Shown here one piece after another: positions 56,227 to 64,000 of a stretch of 64,000 bases of DNA (positions are counted from its first letter, which is position 1; each line of letters starts with the position of its first letter). The DNA is taken from positions 372,001 through 436,000 of the forward strand of contig NZ_BAABFP010000008.1 of NCBI RefSeq assembly GCF_039541115.1, in the 5' to 3' direction. Source of the DNA: Angustibacter luteus (GTDB taxonomy: Bacteria; Actinomycetota; Actinomycetes; Actinomycetales; Angustibacteraceae). Below the pieces are notes generated by a model. It was not told where the DNA came from. It searched no databases and was given only the letters and a program-made list of their open reading frames with translations. The translations under genes were made by a program, and so were the position numbers.

Positions 56227-57117
56227 GTGGCGGGCAGCACAGCGGCCGAGCGGGCGCAGGCGATCGAGGGGTTCGCCGCGGTCCTGTCGGACCTGCGCGA
56301 CTCGGTCGGCAAGCCGTCGTTCCGGACCATGGCCGGACGGTCCCGGGCCATCTCGCACACCACGCTGCACGAGGCAGCGCAGGGCAACCGGCTGCCGAGC
56401 TGGGGCACGACGGCGGAGTTCGTCCGGGCGTGCGGGGCGGATCCCGCGGACTACCGGGAACGGTGGGAGCAGGCCAACCGAGTCGTGAGCCCAGCCGGGA
56501 CCGACGTCCGGGCCGAACCCGCTCCGGCAGCCCCGACCGCACCTCCGTCCGCAGCTCCGTCCGGTCCGGACCAGCCCGTGCGGCGGCGTCGTCCGGGCCG
56601 GTACGCCGTTCTGGCCGCAGCCGCCGCTGTGCTGGTCGTCGCGGGTGCGGGGGTGGCGTGGGCCATGGCCACCCGGGACAAGACGGCGCCGCGCCCACCG
56701 GCCCGGTACGCCGCGAGCGACTGCCCGGTGCACCAGACGAACCCGCCGGTCGAGCAGCCCGAGCACCGCGGCGACCGAGCCTCGTTCGTCGCCGACCTGA
56801 CCCTGCCGGACTGCGCCCACGTGCCCCACGGGCAGACGGTCACGAAGGCGTGGCGGTTCAAGAACACCGGCACGGTGGCGTGGTCCGGCTACACCCTGCA
56901 CCGCGTCGACGAGCCGCAGCGACGCGACCAGTGCCAGACCATCTCGGACATCCCGGTTCCCGACACCGCGCCCGGAAAGATGGTGGACGTGAAGGTGGAC
57001 GTCACGGCCCCGACCGCCGCCACGTTCTGCTTCGTGCGGTTCAAGATGGTCGACGGGACCGGCCGGGTGGCCTTCCCGGGCAGCCGACCGGTGAACTTCC
57101 AGCTGATCGTGGACTGA
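56227..57117 (+). CDS. HTH - transmembrane - NBR1-Ig-like domain protein
   Basis: A 296-residue protein. Residues 10-85 look like an actinobacterial helix-turn-helix segment (SFRTMAGRSRAISHTTLHEA, then WGTTAEFVRACGADPADYRE). A proline-rich spacer and basic RRRRPGR precede one transmembrane helix (125-148). The outer part (about 185-296) is an NBR1-Ig-like sandwich with KAWRFKNTGTVAWSGYTL and a Cys pair. The layout suggests a sensor with an extracytoplasmic domain. GTG 56227 follows GAGGAGGGGG. It lies just before the serine protease gene. Confidence 0.75.
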   Translation: MAGSTAAERAQAIEGFAAVLSDLRDSVGKPSFRTMAGRSRAISHTTLHEAAQGNRLPSWGTTAEFVRACGADPADYRERWEQANRVVSPAGTDVRAEPAPAAPTAPPSAAPSGPDQPVRRRRPGRYAVLAAAAAVLVVAGAGVAWAMATRDKTAPRPPARYAASDCPVHQTNPPVEQPEHRGDRASFVADLTLPDCAHVPHGQTVTKAWRFKNTGTVAWSGYTLHRVDEPQRRDQCQTISDIPVPDTAPGKMVDVKVDVTAPTAATFCFVRFKMVDGTGRVAFPGSRPVNFQLIVD

Positions 57118-57224
57118 CCGACGCGCCACGGAACTCCACGGCCTGCTCCCACTCGGCTCCAAGGGATTGCCCAGGTTCGTCGGCCAGAGTCCTCGGGAGA
57201 GATCATCCGAGGAAGGAACGTCCC

Positions 57225-58481
57225 ATGGACACCACGCAGGCCCCGCACAGCGGTCGTCAGGACCGCGGCACCGCATTCGGTCCGGCACCGCGCGCCGCCC
57301 ACCGGTGCCGCAGCACCCGCCGCTCGTCCCGCACCGCTGCGGGCATCGCGCTCGCGCTGGGTCTGGTCGCGACCGGTGGCGTCGCGCACGCCGCCGGCGT
57401 CGGCACGGCGACCGCACCGCGCAGCCAGACCGTCACGACGGCTGACTGGTCCTGGGGCGACCAGGGCTACGGCGACCAGGGCTACGGCGACCAGGGCTAC
57501 GGCGACCAGGGCTACGGCAGCTACGGCGACCTGTGGAACGGCTCCGGGACGACGCAGCAGCAGGACACGACCGGCGGCACGGACACCACCGACGCCTCGG
57601 ACGCGGCGTCCGTGGGCCTGGTCGAGATCACCTCGACGCTGACCAACGGGACCGCGGCCGGCACCGGGATCGTGCTGTCCTCCGACGGCACCATCGTCAC
57701 GAACCACCACGTCGTCGCGGGCGCGACGGCCATCAAGGTCACCGTCGTCTCGACGGGCCAGACCTACACCGCCCACTACGTGGGCGCCGACCCGGTGAAG
57801 GACGTCGCCGTGCTGAAGCTCGTGGGGGCGCAGGGCCTGCAGACCGCCAGCCTGGACTCGTCCGGCGTCCAGTCGGGTGACGACGTCACCGCGGTCGGCG
57901 ACGCCAACGGTGACGGCGGGTCGCTGACCGCCGCCGCCGGCACCGTCACCGCGCTCGACCAGTCCATCACCGTGTCGGACGAGGACGGCACGCCGCACCA
58001 GCTGACCGGCCTGATCGAGGTGAACGCCGACGTGATCCCGGGTGACTCCGGCGGTGCGCTGCTCGGCTCCGACGGCAAGGTCGTCGGCATGAACGTCGCC
58101 GCCTCCAGCGGCACGTCCGACATCCGCGGCTACGTGATCCCGCTGAGCACCGTGCTGACCGCGGTCCAGGCCATCACGTCGGGTGACGACACCGGCTCGG
58201 TCGAGCTCGGCTACCCGGCGTACCTGGGCATCGGGCTCGGCACGGACGACTCGTCCGCGACCGTGGCCGGCGTCCTGGACGGCACTCCCGCCGCCGGGGC
58301 CGGCCTGCAGGCCGGCGACGTCATCACCGCCATCGACGGGACGTCGGTCGGATCGTCCGCCGAGCTGCGCAGCGCGCTCGCCACCCACCAGCCGGGCGAC
58401 CAGGTGCGGGTCACCTGGACGACGTCCGACGGCCAGCAGCAGTCCGCCACGGTCACGCTCGGCGAGGGTCCGATCGCCTGA
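57225..58481 (+). CDS. Secreted trypsin-like serine protease with PDZ domain (HtrA-like)
   Basis: A 418-residue protein with a twin-basic N-region and hydrophobic segment (about 38-56). A low-complexity stretch follows, with four exact GDQGY units (77-96). The trypsin-like domain has catalytic His162 (TNHHVV), Asp193 (VKDVAVLKL) and Ser275 (IPGDSGGALL). A PDZ domain fills the end (about 325-412, with LQAGDVITAIDGTSVGSS). The protein should be periplasmic or exported and may degrade or process envelope proteins. ATG 57225 follows GGAAGGAA. Confidence 0.9.
   Translation: MDTTQAPHSGRQDRGTAFGPAPRAAHRCRSTRRSSRTAAGIALALGLVATGGVAHAAGVGTATAPRSQTVTTADWSWGDQGYGDQGYGDQGYGDQGYGSYGDLWNGSGTTQQQDTTGGTDTTDASDAASVGLVEITSTLTNGTAAGTGIVLSSDGTIVTNHHVVAGATAIKVTVVSTGQTYTAHYVGADPVKDVAVLKLVGAQGLQTASLDSSGVQSGDDVTAVGDANGDGGSLTAAAGTVTALDQSITVSDEDGTPHQLTGLIEVNADVIPGDSGGALLGSDGKVVGMNVAASSGTSDIRGYVIPLSTVLTAVQAITSGDDTGSVELGYPAYLGIGLGTDDSSATVAGVLDGTPAAGAGLQAGDVITAIDGTSVGSSAELRSALATHQPGDQVRVTWTTSDGQQQSATVTLGEGPIA
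57456..57515 (+). repeat. Four tandem 15-bp units inside the protease gene
   Basis: The unit GGCGACCAGGGCTAC repeats exactly four times in frame, encoding GDQGY. Copy-number change would lengthen or shorten the linker without a frameshift. Confidence 0.9.
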
Positions 58482-58571
58482 CCCGGCGCCCGGTCCGCTG
58501 TCGTCTTCAAGATCGACGGGCGGATCGGCCGCCGAGGGCACACGCTCAGGTGCAACCAACGGAGGCACCTG

Positions 58572-59753
58572 ATGAAGGCCGTGACCTGGCAGGGCAAGCG
58601 CTCGGTGAGCGTCGAGGAGGTTCCGGATCCGCAGATCCAGGAGCCGACGGACGCGATCGTCAAGATCACCAGCACCAACATCTGCGGATCCGACCTGCAC
58701 CTCTACGAGACCCTGACGCCGTTCATGGACGCCGGGGACGTCCTGGGCCACGAGCCGATGGGGATCGTCGAGGAGGTCGGGTCCGACGTCGGTGACCTGA
58801 AGGTGGGCGACCGGGTCGTGATGCCGTTCCAGATCTCCTGCGGGCACTGCTTCATGTGCGACCAGTCGCTGTACACCCAGTGCGAGACCACGCAGGTGCG
58901 CGAGCAGGGTATGGGCGCGGCGCTGTTCGGCTTCTCGAAGCTGTACGGCCAGGTGCCCGGCGGCCAGGCCGAGTACCTGCGGGTCCCGCAGGCGCAGTTC
59001 ACCCACATCAAGGTGCCGGAGGGGCCGCCGGACGAGCGGTTCGTCTACCTGTCCGACGTCCTGCCGACCGCCTGGCAGTCCGTCCAGTACGCGGACGTCC
59101 CCAAGGGCGGCTCGGTGACCGTGCTGGGCCTCGGCCCGATCGGTGACATGGCCGCGCGCATCGCCCAGTACCAGGGCCTGCGCGTCATCGCGGTCGACCT
59201 CGTCCCCGAGCGGCTGGAGCGGGCCCGGGCCCGCGGCCTCGAGGTGATCGACCTGCGCGAGCACGAGGACGACCTCGGGGACGTCGTCCGCGACCTGACC
59301 GACGGTCGCGGCACCGACTCGGTGATCGACGCGGTGGGCATGGAGGCACACGGCTCCCCCGCGGCGCGGGCGGTGCTGCAGGTCGCCGCGCTCCTGCCGG
59401 ACGCGATCGCGGCGCCCGTCGCCAAGACCGCCGGGGTCGACCAGCTCGCTGCGGTGACCTCGGCGATCGACATCGTCCGGCGCGGCGGCACCGTCTCGCT
59501 CATCGGCGTGTACGCCGGCGCGGCCGACCCGATGGACCTGGCCACCATGTTCGACAAGCAGATCCAGCTGCGCATGGGGCAGGCGAACGTCAAGCGCTGG
59601 GTGCCGGACATCATGCCGCTGCTCACCGACGACGACCCGCTGGACGTCGAGTCCTTTGCGACGCACCGGCTCCCGCTGTCCGAGGCACCTCGGGCCTACG
59701 AGATCTTCCAGAAGAAGGAGGACGGCGCGATCAAGGTCGTCCTCCGGCCGTGA
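58572..59753 (+). CDS. Zinc-dependent alcohol dehydrogenase family protein
   Basis: A 393-residue MDR enzyme with both zinc sites visible. The catalytic site is NICGSDLHLYE (Cys38) with VLGHEPMG; the structural site is SCGHCFMCDQSLYTQC. Nucleotide binding is at VTVLGLGPIGDMAARI. The length and long insertion resemble glutathione-independent formaldehyde dehydrogenase-like enzymes. A GGAGG site precedes ATG 58572. Substrate unknown. Confidence 0.9.
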   Translation: MKAVTWQGKRSVSVEEVPDPQIQEPTDAIVKITSTNICGSDLHLYETLTPFMDAGDVLGHEPMGIVEEVGSDVGDLKVGDRVVMPFQISCGHCFMCDQSLYTQCETTQVREQGMGAALFGFSKLYGQVPGGQAEYLRVPQAQFTHIKVPEGPPDERFVYLSDVLPTAWQSVQYADVPKGGSVTVLGLGPIGDMAARIAQYQGLRVIAVDLVPERLERARARGLEVIDLREHEDDLGDVVRDLTDGRGTDSVIDAVGMEAHGSPAARAVLQVAALLPDAIAAPVAKTAGVDQLAAVTSAIDIVRRGGTVSLIGVYAGAADPMDLATMFDKQIQLRMGQANVKRWVPDIMPLLTDDDPLDVESFATHRLPLSEAPRAYEIFQKKEDGAIKVVLRP

Positions 59754-59762
59754 GGAGCTGAG

Positions 59763-60206
59763 ATGGCACAGGTCGAGAGGTGGGTGGACGCCACCCCCGC
59801 GCGGGTCTTCGAGGTGCTGAGCGATGGCTGGCTGTACCCGCTGTGGGTCGTGGGCACGACCCACATGCGGGCGGTCGAGCCGACCTGGCCGAAGGTCGGG
59901 TCGCGCCTGCACCATGCGGTCGGTGCCTGGCCGGCGATGCTGCGGGACGAGTCGGAGGTCCTCGCCTGCGAGCCTGGTCGGCACCTCGTGCTCGAGGCGC
60001 GCGGGCGTCCCTTCGGCACCGCGCGGGTCGACCTGCGACTCACTCCCGAGCGCAGCGGCACCCGCATCGTCCTCGCGGAGGAGCCCAGCAGCGGCCCGGG
60101 CAAGTGGGCGCACAACCCGCTGCTGGAGTGGGTGCTGACCCAACGGCTGACCGAGTCCATCGGCCGGCTGGCCGCGCTCGTGGAGCGTCCGGGCTCACCC
60201 GGCTAG
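59763..60206 (+). CDS. SRPBCC family (polyketide cyclase-like) protein
   Basis: A 147-residue START-like protein: MAQVERWVDATPARVFEVLSDGWLYPLW, then TWPKVGSRLHHAVGAWPAML and a C-terminal helix LTQRLTESIGRLAALVE. These bind hydrophobic ligands. It lies 9 bases after the dehydrogenase gene, so is probably co-expressed. It overlaps the convergent hydrolase gene by 12 bases. Confidence 0.82.
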   Translation: MAQVERWVDATPARVFEVLSDGWLYPLWVVGTTHMRAVEPTWPKVGSRLHHAVGAWPAMLRDESEVLACEPGRHLVLEARGRPFGTARVDLRLTPERSGTRIVLAEEPSSGPGKWAHNPLLEWVLTQRLTESIGRLAALVERPGSPG

Positions 60207-61004
60207 GAACGCCAGACTGGTCGCGGCGAACAGTGGCGAGGCGAACAGGTCGTAGTGCGTCAGACCGGGCAGGATCGCCAGCGCGTGGCCGCCGTCCGGT
60301 CGACCCGAACCGTCCCAGCCGCCGTCGCGCTGGCCGCCCCCGAGCAGGGCGAACACCTCGACGTAGTGGCTGGGCGGCGCCATGTCGGCGTCGGCGGCCA
60401 GGACCAGAGTCGGCACCTGCAGGCCGCGCACGCCGTCGGAGAAGTCGAAGTCCAGGGCCATGGACGCGCCGATCTTGTCGAGCAGCCGCGCAAAGTCCTC
60501 CGGGTGCGGCGCCACCCGCTGGTACAGCTCGTACATCGGGGTCTGCTTCATGAACTCGACCGCGTCGGCACCGACCTGGGCCTGCTGCGCCAGCATCTGC
60601 GGGTAGAGGGCGTCCCGGCGGATGTGGGCGCACGCCGCGACGAGGCGACGAACCGTGGCCGGGTGCCGGATCGCCGCCTGCAGGCCTACCCCACCGCCGA
60701 GCGAGTAGCCGACGACGTCCACCGGACCGAGGTCGAGGTGGTCGACCAGCGCGGCGACGTCGTCGGCCATCAGCCGGACGTCGAGCGGCCGGTCGACATC
60801 CGCCGTCCGGCCGTGCCCCTGCAGGTCCGGAAGGATCACCTGGTGGTGCTCGGTCAGCGCCGGCAGGACCGGTCCGAACATCTCCCCCGAGCCCAGACCG
60901 CCGTGCAGCAGCACCAACGGGCCACCCGTGCCGTGCACCTCGTAGTACAGGTGCACGCCGTTCACGTCCGCGTACTGGCCGCCACGTGTCTCGTCGTTCG
61001 TCAT
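60195..61004 (-). CDS. Alpha/beta fold hydrolase
   Basis: A 269-residue hydrolase. The oxyanion-hole motif is LLHGGLGSG, the nucleophile elbow is GYSLGG with Ser101, and DLQGHGRT precedes it. The catalytic acid is likely the Asp in VLAADADMAPP, and the C-terminal His lies in PGLTHYDLF. Substrate unknown. The start overlaps the stop of the next gene upstream (61001) by four bases. Confidence 0.9.
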   Translation of the reverse strand: MTNDETRGGQYADVNGVHLYYEVHGTGGPLVLLHGGLGSGEMFGPVLPALTEHHQVILPDLQGHGRTADVDRPLDVRLMADDVAALVDHLDLGPVDVVGYSLGGGVGLQAAIRHPATVRRLVAACAHIRRDALYPQMLAQQAQVGADAVEFMKQTPMYELYQRVAPHPEDFARLLDKIGASMALDFDFSDGVRGLQVPTLVLAADADMAPPSHYVEVFALLGGGQRDGGWDGSGRPDGGHALAILPGLTHYDLFASPLFAATSLAFLAG

Positions 61005-61270
61005 CGCGGGTCCACGCGGCGCATCTTCGCAGCCAGGCGTTCCCACTCGGCGGCCTGGGCCTGCTGCGAGGTGTCCGTGAACTCCAGGACGTCGAGGATG
61101 ACGTCGGTCCGGTGCGCCAACCAGGGCTGCTGGTCGCCCGGCTGCGTGGGCCGCGCATCGACCCAGCCGCACAGGCATCCGCTGGTCAGGGGGTCGAAGC
61201 CGTGTCCGGACAGGGTCAGGTCGAGCCACTCGCGCAGCGCCTTGTCTCCCAGCGGCTTCGGGGCAACCAT
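61001..61270 (-). CDS. Small conserved hypothetical protein
   Basis: An 89-residue protein: MVAPKPLGDKALREWLDLTL, then DPLTSGCLCGWVDARP with a CxC pair and DVILDVLEFTDTSQQAQAAEWERL. I do not recognise the family. It is translationally coupled to the hydrolase (ATGA overlap), and the start has AGGAGG at 12 bases, a little far. The spacing may mean initiation depends on upstream translation. Confidence 0.55.
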   Translation of the reverse strand: MVAPKPLGDKALREWLDLTLSGHGFDPLTSGCLCGWVDARPTQPGDQQPWLAHRTDVILDVLEFTDTSQQAQAAEWERLAAKMRRVDPR

Positions 61271-61308
61271 CCGTGTGACCAGCCTCCTGAAGGACCCCTT
61301 CGTAAATC

Positions 61309-61965
61309 CTAGCCCCGGTCGAGGCAGGTGCAGACGCACACCCGGTTGCCCTCGGGATCGGCCAGGACGACGAACGACGGGCGCTCCGTGTCGTCCACCA
61401 CGGCGCCACCGGCGGCGACGGCGGCCGCGATGCGCTCCTCGGCGACGTCGTGCGGCACCCACAGGTCGAGGTGGAACCGCTGGCGCGGCGTCTCGTGGGC
61501 ATCGGTGCGCTGGAACCACAGCAGCGGCACCTGCCCGGTCGGGTCGATGACGTCACCCTCGTCCGGGTCGACGTTGTCGGCGCTGCCGGTCAGCAGGGCC
61601 GACCAGAACCGGCTCTGGGGTCGGATGTCCGCGGAGTCCAGCGCGAGCTCGACCAGGGCCGGGCCGGCCGGATCGGCGGCGATCCCTTGTGCCGCAGCGA
61701 TCTCGCTGATCCGGCGGGCGAGGTCGACGTCCCGCTGGGTGAGCCGGCCGACGTCGTGGCTCAGCAGCGCCAGGTCGACCGCCGGGTAGGTCAGCGTGAC
61801 GTCCGGGTGGTGGTTCGCCGCCTCGGCCGCCTCGGTGACGGCCGTCACGAACCGCAGGCCCGTGACGAAGTCACCGGTGAGGTAGCGGGCGTGCAGGGCT
61901 CGGGCCAGCTTGCGCCAGTCGTCCAGCCCGGCGTCCAGGATCTGCGCGAGGGTGAGCTGCTCCAT
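61309..61965 (-). CDS. Pterin-4a-carbinolamine dehydratase-like domain fused to VOC domain
   Basis: A 218-residue fusion. Residues 1-95 resemble pterin carbinolamine dehydratase: AEAANHHPDVTLTYPAVDL includes the conserved His-His-Pro and Asp. Residues about 105-215 form a VOC domain (FHLDLWVPHDVAEERIAAAV and PSFVVLADPEGNRVCVC). No aromatic hydroxylase gene is near, so the dehydratase role is not confirmed. The combination is known in actinobacteria, where its job is unclear. The downstream gene starts 39 bases after its stop. Confidence 0.8.
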   Translation of the reverse strand: MEQLTLAQILDAGLDDWRKLARALHARYLTGDFVTGLRFVTAVTEAAEAANHHPDVTLTYPAVDLALLSHDVGRLTQRDVDLARRISEIAAAQGIAADPAGPALVELALDSADIRPQSRFWSALLTGSADNVDPDEGDVIDPTGQVPLLWFQRTDAHETPRQRFHLDLWVPHDVAEERIAAAVAAGGAVVDDTERPSFVVLADPEGNRVCVCTCLDRG

Positions 61966-61997
61966 CCCGCCAGTATCGCCGGGTCACGACCGGGCGA

Positions 61998-62630
61998 CTA
62001 CCGCGCGGCGAGGGCCTTGCCGGCGTCGACGGCCGCTTCGTGCGCGGACTTCTTCATCAGCTCGGCGAGCTCGGCGAACTCGTCGAGGGCCGGGTTGACG
62101 CCGACCAGGGTGAACTCGCGCTCGATGACGGTGAGGTCGGCCCCCCAGATGTCGGCCAGGATGCGGCGGAGGTAGTCGGTGTTGTGGTCCCAGCCCTCGC
62201 GCGGGGTGCCGGCGCCGTACGCGCCGCCGCGGGTGGTGAGCAGGACGACGGGCTTGCCGTCCAGCAGCCGCTCGCCCTGCTCGCCGCCGGCGATGGCCAG
62301 GTCGAACCAGACCTTGGCGTGCTGGGAGACACCGAAGTTGTAGAGCGGCAGCGCGAGGACGGCGGAGTCGGCGTCCCGCAGCTCGTTCGCGAGGGTCGCC
62401 GCGAGCGCCAGCGCGTCGATCTGGGCCTGGCTGCGGTCCTCGGCCGGCGTCCACTTGCCGGCGATGGCGTCGGCCCAGGCGTGGGCGGGCAGCGGGTCGG
62501 CGGCGAGGTGGCGCTGGACGACGGGAACGTCCGGTCGTGCGGTCGTGAGCTCGGCCAGGACGAGGTCAGCCAGCTCGCTGCTGGCCGAGCGCGGTCCCTG
62601 GATGCTGGCGTCGACGCGAAGCACGGTCAC
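61998..62630 (-). CDS. FMN-dependent NADH-azoreductase-like protein
   Basis: A 210-residue flavodoxin-like quinone reductase of the AzoR family: TVLRVDASIQGPRSASSELAD, ALPLYNFGVSQHAKVWFDLA and VVLLTTRGGAYGAGTPREG are its FMN-binding segments. GTG 62630 follows AGGAG at 6 bases. Divergent from the MarR regulator at 62714, with two operator copies between them, so it is probably repressed until a quinone or electrophile is sensed. Confidence 0.9.
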   Translation of the reverse strand: MTVLRVDASIQGPRSASSELADLVLAELTTARPDVPVVQRHLAADPLPAHAWADAIAGKWTPAEDRSQAQIDALALAATLANELRDADSAVLALPLYNFGVSQHAKVWFDLAIAGGEQGERLLDGKPVVLLTTRGGAYGAGTPREGWDHNTDYLRRILADIWGADLTVIEREFTLVGVNPALDEFAELAELMKKSAHEAAVDAGKALAAR

Positions 62631-62650
62631 GGGGTTCTCCTTTGGTGGGG

Positions 62651-62693
62651 TTGAATGTTCAACACCGTACGCCGACAATGGTTGAACATTCAA
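62651..62693. promoter_or_regulatory. Paired MarR operator in divergent promoter
   Basis: TTGAATGTTCAAC at 62651-62663 is the exact reverse complement of 62681-62693 (GTTGAACATTCAA), and each half is itself nearly symmetric (TTGAA-N2-TTCAA). The two sites lie 30 bases apart between the azoreductase and MarR starts, as expected for MarR autoregulation. Confidence 0.8.
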
Positions 62694-62713
62694 GTCGGCC
62701 CTACGCTGAGCAC

Positions 62714-63208
62714 ATGACGGCCCGATCTCAGGACGACGACGTCCCCTGGCTGAGCCCCGACCAGCAGCGGGACTGGCGGTCCCTGATCGCCCTGCTCGCG
62801 ACCCTGCCCACGGCCCTCGACACCCAGCTCAAGTGCCAGGCCGGCCTGAACGCGTTCGAGTACCACGTGCTGGCGGCCCTGTCCGGCTCCCCGGACCGCA
62901 CCCTGCCGATGTCCCGCTTGGCCTCCCTCTCCCAGGGCTCGCTGTCCCGGCTGTCGCACGCGGTGACCCGCCTCGAGCACGCCGGGTGGGTACGGCGCAG
63001 CAGCTGCTCGACCGCTGGTCGTCGGGTCGACGCCCGGTTGACCGACGCGGGCTGGGTCAAGCTCCAGGAGTCCGCGCCCGGGCACGTGCGGGAGGCACGC
63101 CGGCTGGTCGTGGACGCCCTGACGCCTGAGCAGCTCGCGGCGCTCGGTGAGGCGGCGCGGGTGATCGTGTCGGTCGCCAACCCCACCGTCGCCGGGCAGC
63201 TCGCCTGA
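62714..63208 (+). CDS. MarR family transcriptional regulator
   Basis: A 164-residue winged-helix protein. LNAFEYHVLAALSGSPDRTLPMSRLASL leads to the recognition helix and wing region SLSRLSHAVTRLEHAGWVRRSS. Cys66 and a further Cys in the wing (SSCSTAGRR) could act as redox sensors, which suits an azoreductase regulator (inference). ATG 62714 is used rather than an upstream in-frame start at 62642. Confidence 0.88.
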   Translation: MTARSQDDDVPWLSPDQQRDWRSLIALLATLPTALDTQLKCQAGLNAFEYHVLAALSGSPDRTLPMSRLASLSQGSLSRLSHAVTRLEHAGWVRRSSCSTAGRRVDARLTDAGWVKLQESAPGHVREARRLVVDALTPEQLAALGEAARVIVSVANPTVAGQLA

Positions 63209-63226
63209 CCGTTCCACCTCGACACC

Positions 63227-63258
63227 GTGGCAACCCGGCATCGTGGCAACCCGGCATC
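63227..63258 (+). repeat. Tandem 16-bp repeat
   Basis: GTGGCAACCCGGCATC occurs twice in tandem, at 63227-63242 and 63243-63258. The second copy overlaps the left arm of the next hairpin. Confidence 0.8.
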
Positions 63259-63280
63259 GCCGGGGCTGCGAGGTTGCCAC
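63243..63280 (+). terminator. Hairpin after MarR gene
   Basis: GTGGCAACC (63243-63251) pairs with GGTTGCCAC (63272-63280) across a 20-base loop, 35 bases after the MarR stop. The duplicated left arm upstream could compete in pairing. No T-tract. Confidence 0.45.
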
Positions 63281-63324
63281 GTTGCTGGCACCCGCCGGCG
63301 AGCGGCTGCACCTAGCCTGACGGC

Positions 63325-63672
63325 ATGACGTCGGACCTGACGGAGGTCGAGGATCGGCTCCGGACACTGCTGGACCGCTACCGCCCTGAGCTCGTGGACG
63401 GCAGCATCTACGGCGTTCCTGCGCTGGTCTGGCCCGGCGCGACCGGGCACGACTACTTCGTCGCCTCGAAGCGCGGCAAGACGTTCGTCAGCCTCTACCT
63501 GATCATCGCCGACCGGTATCCCGAGGACGTCGCCGCCGCCTCGTCCGAGCTGCAGGCCCGGCGCAGTGGACGGGCCACCTTCTCGTTCCCCTCCCTCGAC
63601 GACGCGCTCGCCGCCGACCTGGCCGACCTCCTCGACCGGCTGCTCGTCCGCTATCGCGCGGAGCACGCCTGA
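63325..63672 (+). CDS. DUF1801-like protein
   Basis: A 115-residue protein with the small alpha/beta fold of the DUF1801/YdhG group: VEDRLRTLLDRYRPELVDGSIYG, then GHDYFVASKRGKTFVSLYL and ATFSFPSLDDALAADLADLLDRL. ATG 63325. Second member of this superfamily in the window (see 11023). Confidence 0.62.
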   Translation: MTSDLTEVEDRLRTLLDRYRPELVDGSIYGVPALVWPGATGHDYFVASKRGKTFVSLYLIIADRYPEDVAAASSELQARRSGRATFSFPSLDDALAADLADLLDRLLVRYRAEHA

Positions 63673-63710
63673 GGTGTCGCCGACGAGTGCCGTGCGGGCA
63701 TGATGGCGAC

Positions 63711-64000
63711 ATGGAACGTGTCCTCGGAGTCGGTGGCTACTTCCTGCGGGCCGCGGACCCGGCGGCCCTGGGCGCCTGGTACCGCGACTGCCTCGGCCTG
63801 GACGCCGACGCGAACGGCCTGTGGCAGCCGGAGTCCGGGCCGACGGTGTTCGCGACCTTCGAGTCCGGCACCGACTACTTCGGCTCTCGCGCCCAGCAGA
63901 CCATGCTCAACTTCCGGGTCCGCGACCTGGACGCGATGCTCGCGCAGCTGCGGTCCCGGGGCGCGGACGTCGCGGAGCAGACGCAGGACATGGACGGCGT
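63711..64000 (+). CDS. VOC family protein (3' end outside window)
   Basis: The first 96 residues of a VOC protein: VLGVGGYFLRAADPAALGAWYRDCLGL, then TMLNFRVRDLDAMLAQLRSRG. The frame is open to the window edge, so the second metal-ligand module is incomplete. Fourth standalone VOC gene in this window. Confidence 0.8.
   Translation, partial: MERVLGVGGYFLRAADPAALGAWYRDCLGLDADANGLWQPESGPTVFATFESGTDYFGSRAQQTMLNFRVRDLDAMLAQLRSRGADVAEQTQDMDG

Overview
This 64 kb window is very GC-rich chromosomal DNA from an actinobacterium. The signs are G/C-ending codons, many GTG starts, an LPxTG-type surface protein, a RelZ-like DUF429/(p)ppGpp synthetase, ECF42-type sigma and DGPF genes, and an ABC sugar importer without its own ATPase. 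Genus cannot be fixed from the sequence alone. I saw no rRNA, tRNA, CRISPR array, transposase or integrase. Genes are densely packed, often with 1-8 bp start/stop overlaps.

Layout. 1-1916: 3'-truncated secreted beta-propeller/Ig protein (minus). 2.3-5.0 kb: a dehydrogenase and a TetR regulator divergent from two small genes. 5.1-16.9 kb: housekeeping and stress genes (CCA-adding enzyme, VOC proteins, DinB polymerase, DUF2200, DUF1801, GNAT), an MFS pump with a divergent TetR regulator and three operator copies, and an ECF42-type sigma factor behind its DGPF partner. 17.0-21.4 kb: a two-gene minus-strand operon with a 1100-residue protein of pore-former-like architecture and a C-terminal peptidoglycan-binding domain, followed with no gap by a membrane-anchored pentapeptide-repeat protein. 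This is the least explained locus. 21.5-33.0 kb: small enzymes, a RelZ-like fusion overlapping a YdeI/DUF1905 gene, a secreted protein, peptidase E, a YfcE-like phosphoesterase and an FdhF/YdeP-like molybdopterin oxidoreductase with a small companion.

33.1-44.3 kb is one gene for a 3739-residue cell-wall-anchored protein with about 29 DUF11-like repeats, preceded by a perfect 8-bp leader hairpin. 45.9-52.8 kb is a sugar module: solute-binding lipoprotein and two permeases (minus), divergent from a GH3 beta-glucosidase and a LacI regulator (plus). 53.4-58.5 kb is a secreted cell-wall block: an M15-like peptidase, two proteins sharing a nearly identical N-terminal I36-type module but carrying different wall-acting C-terminal domains, a strong terminator, a predicted HTH-TM-NBR1-Ig protein, and a secreted trypsin-PDZ protease. 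58.6-64 kb returns to small metabolic genes, including a pterin dehydratase-VOC fusion and a divergent azoreductase/MarR pair with two matching operators.

The best candidates for something undescribed are the 18.0-21.4 kb operon, the paired I36 proteins, and the inverted-repeat tract at 7462-7596. All functional calls rest on motif recognition by eye; no database search was run.
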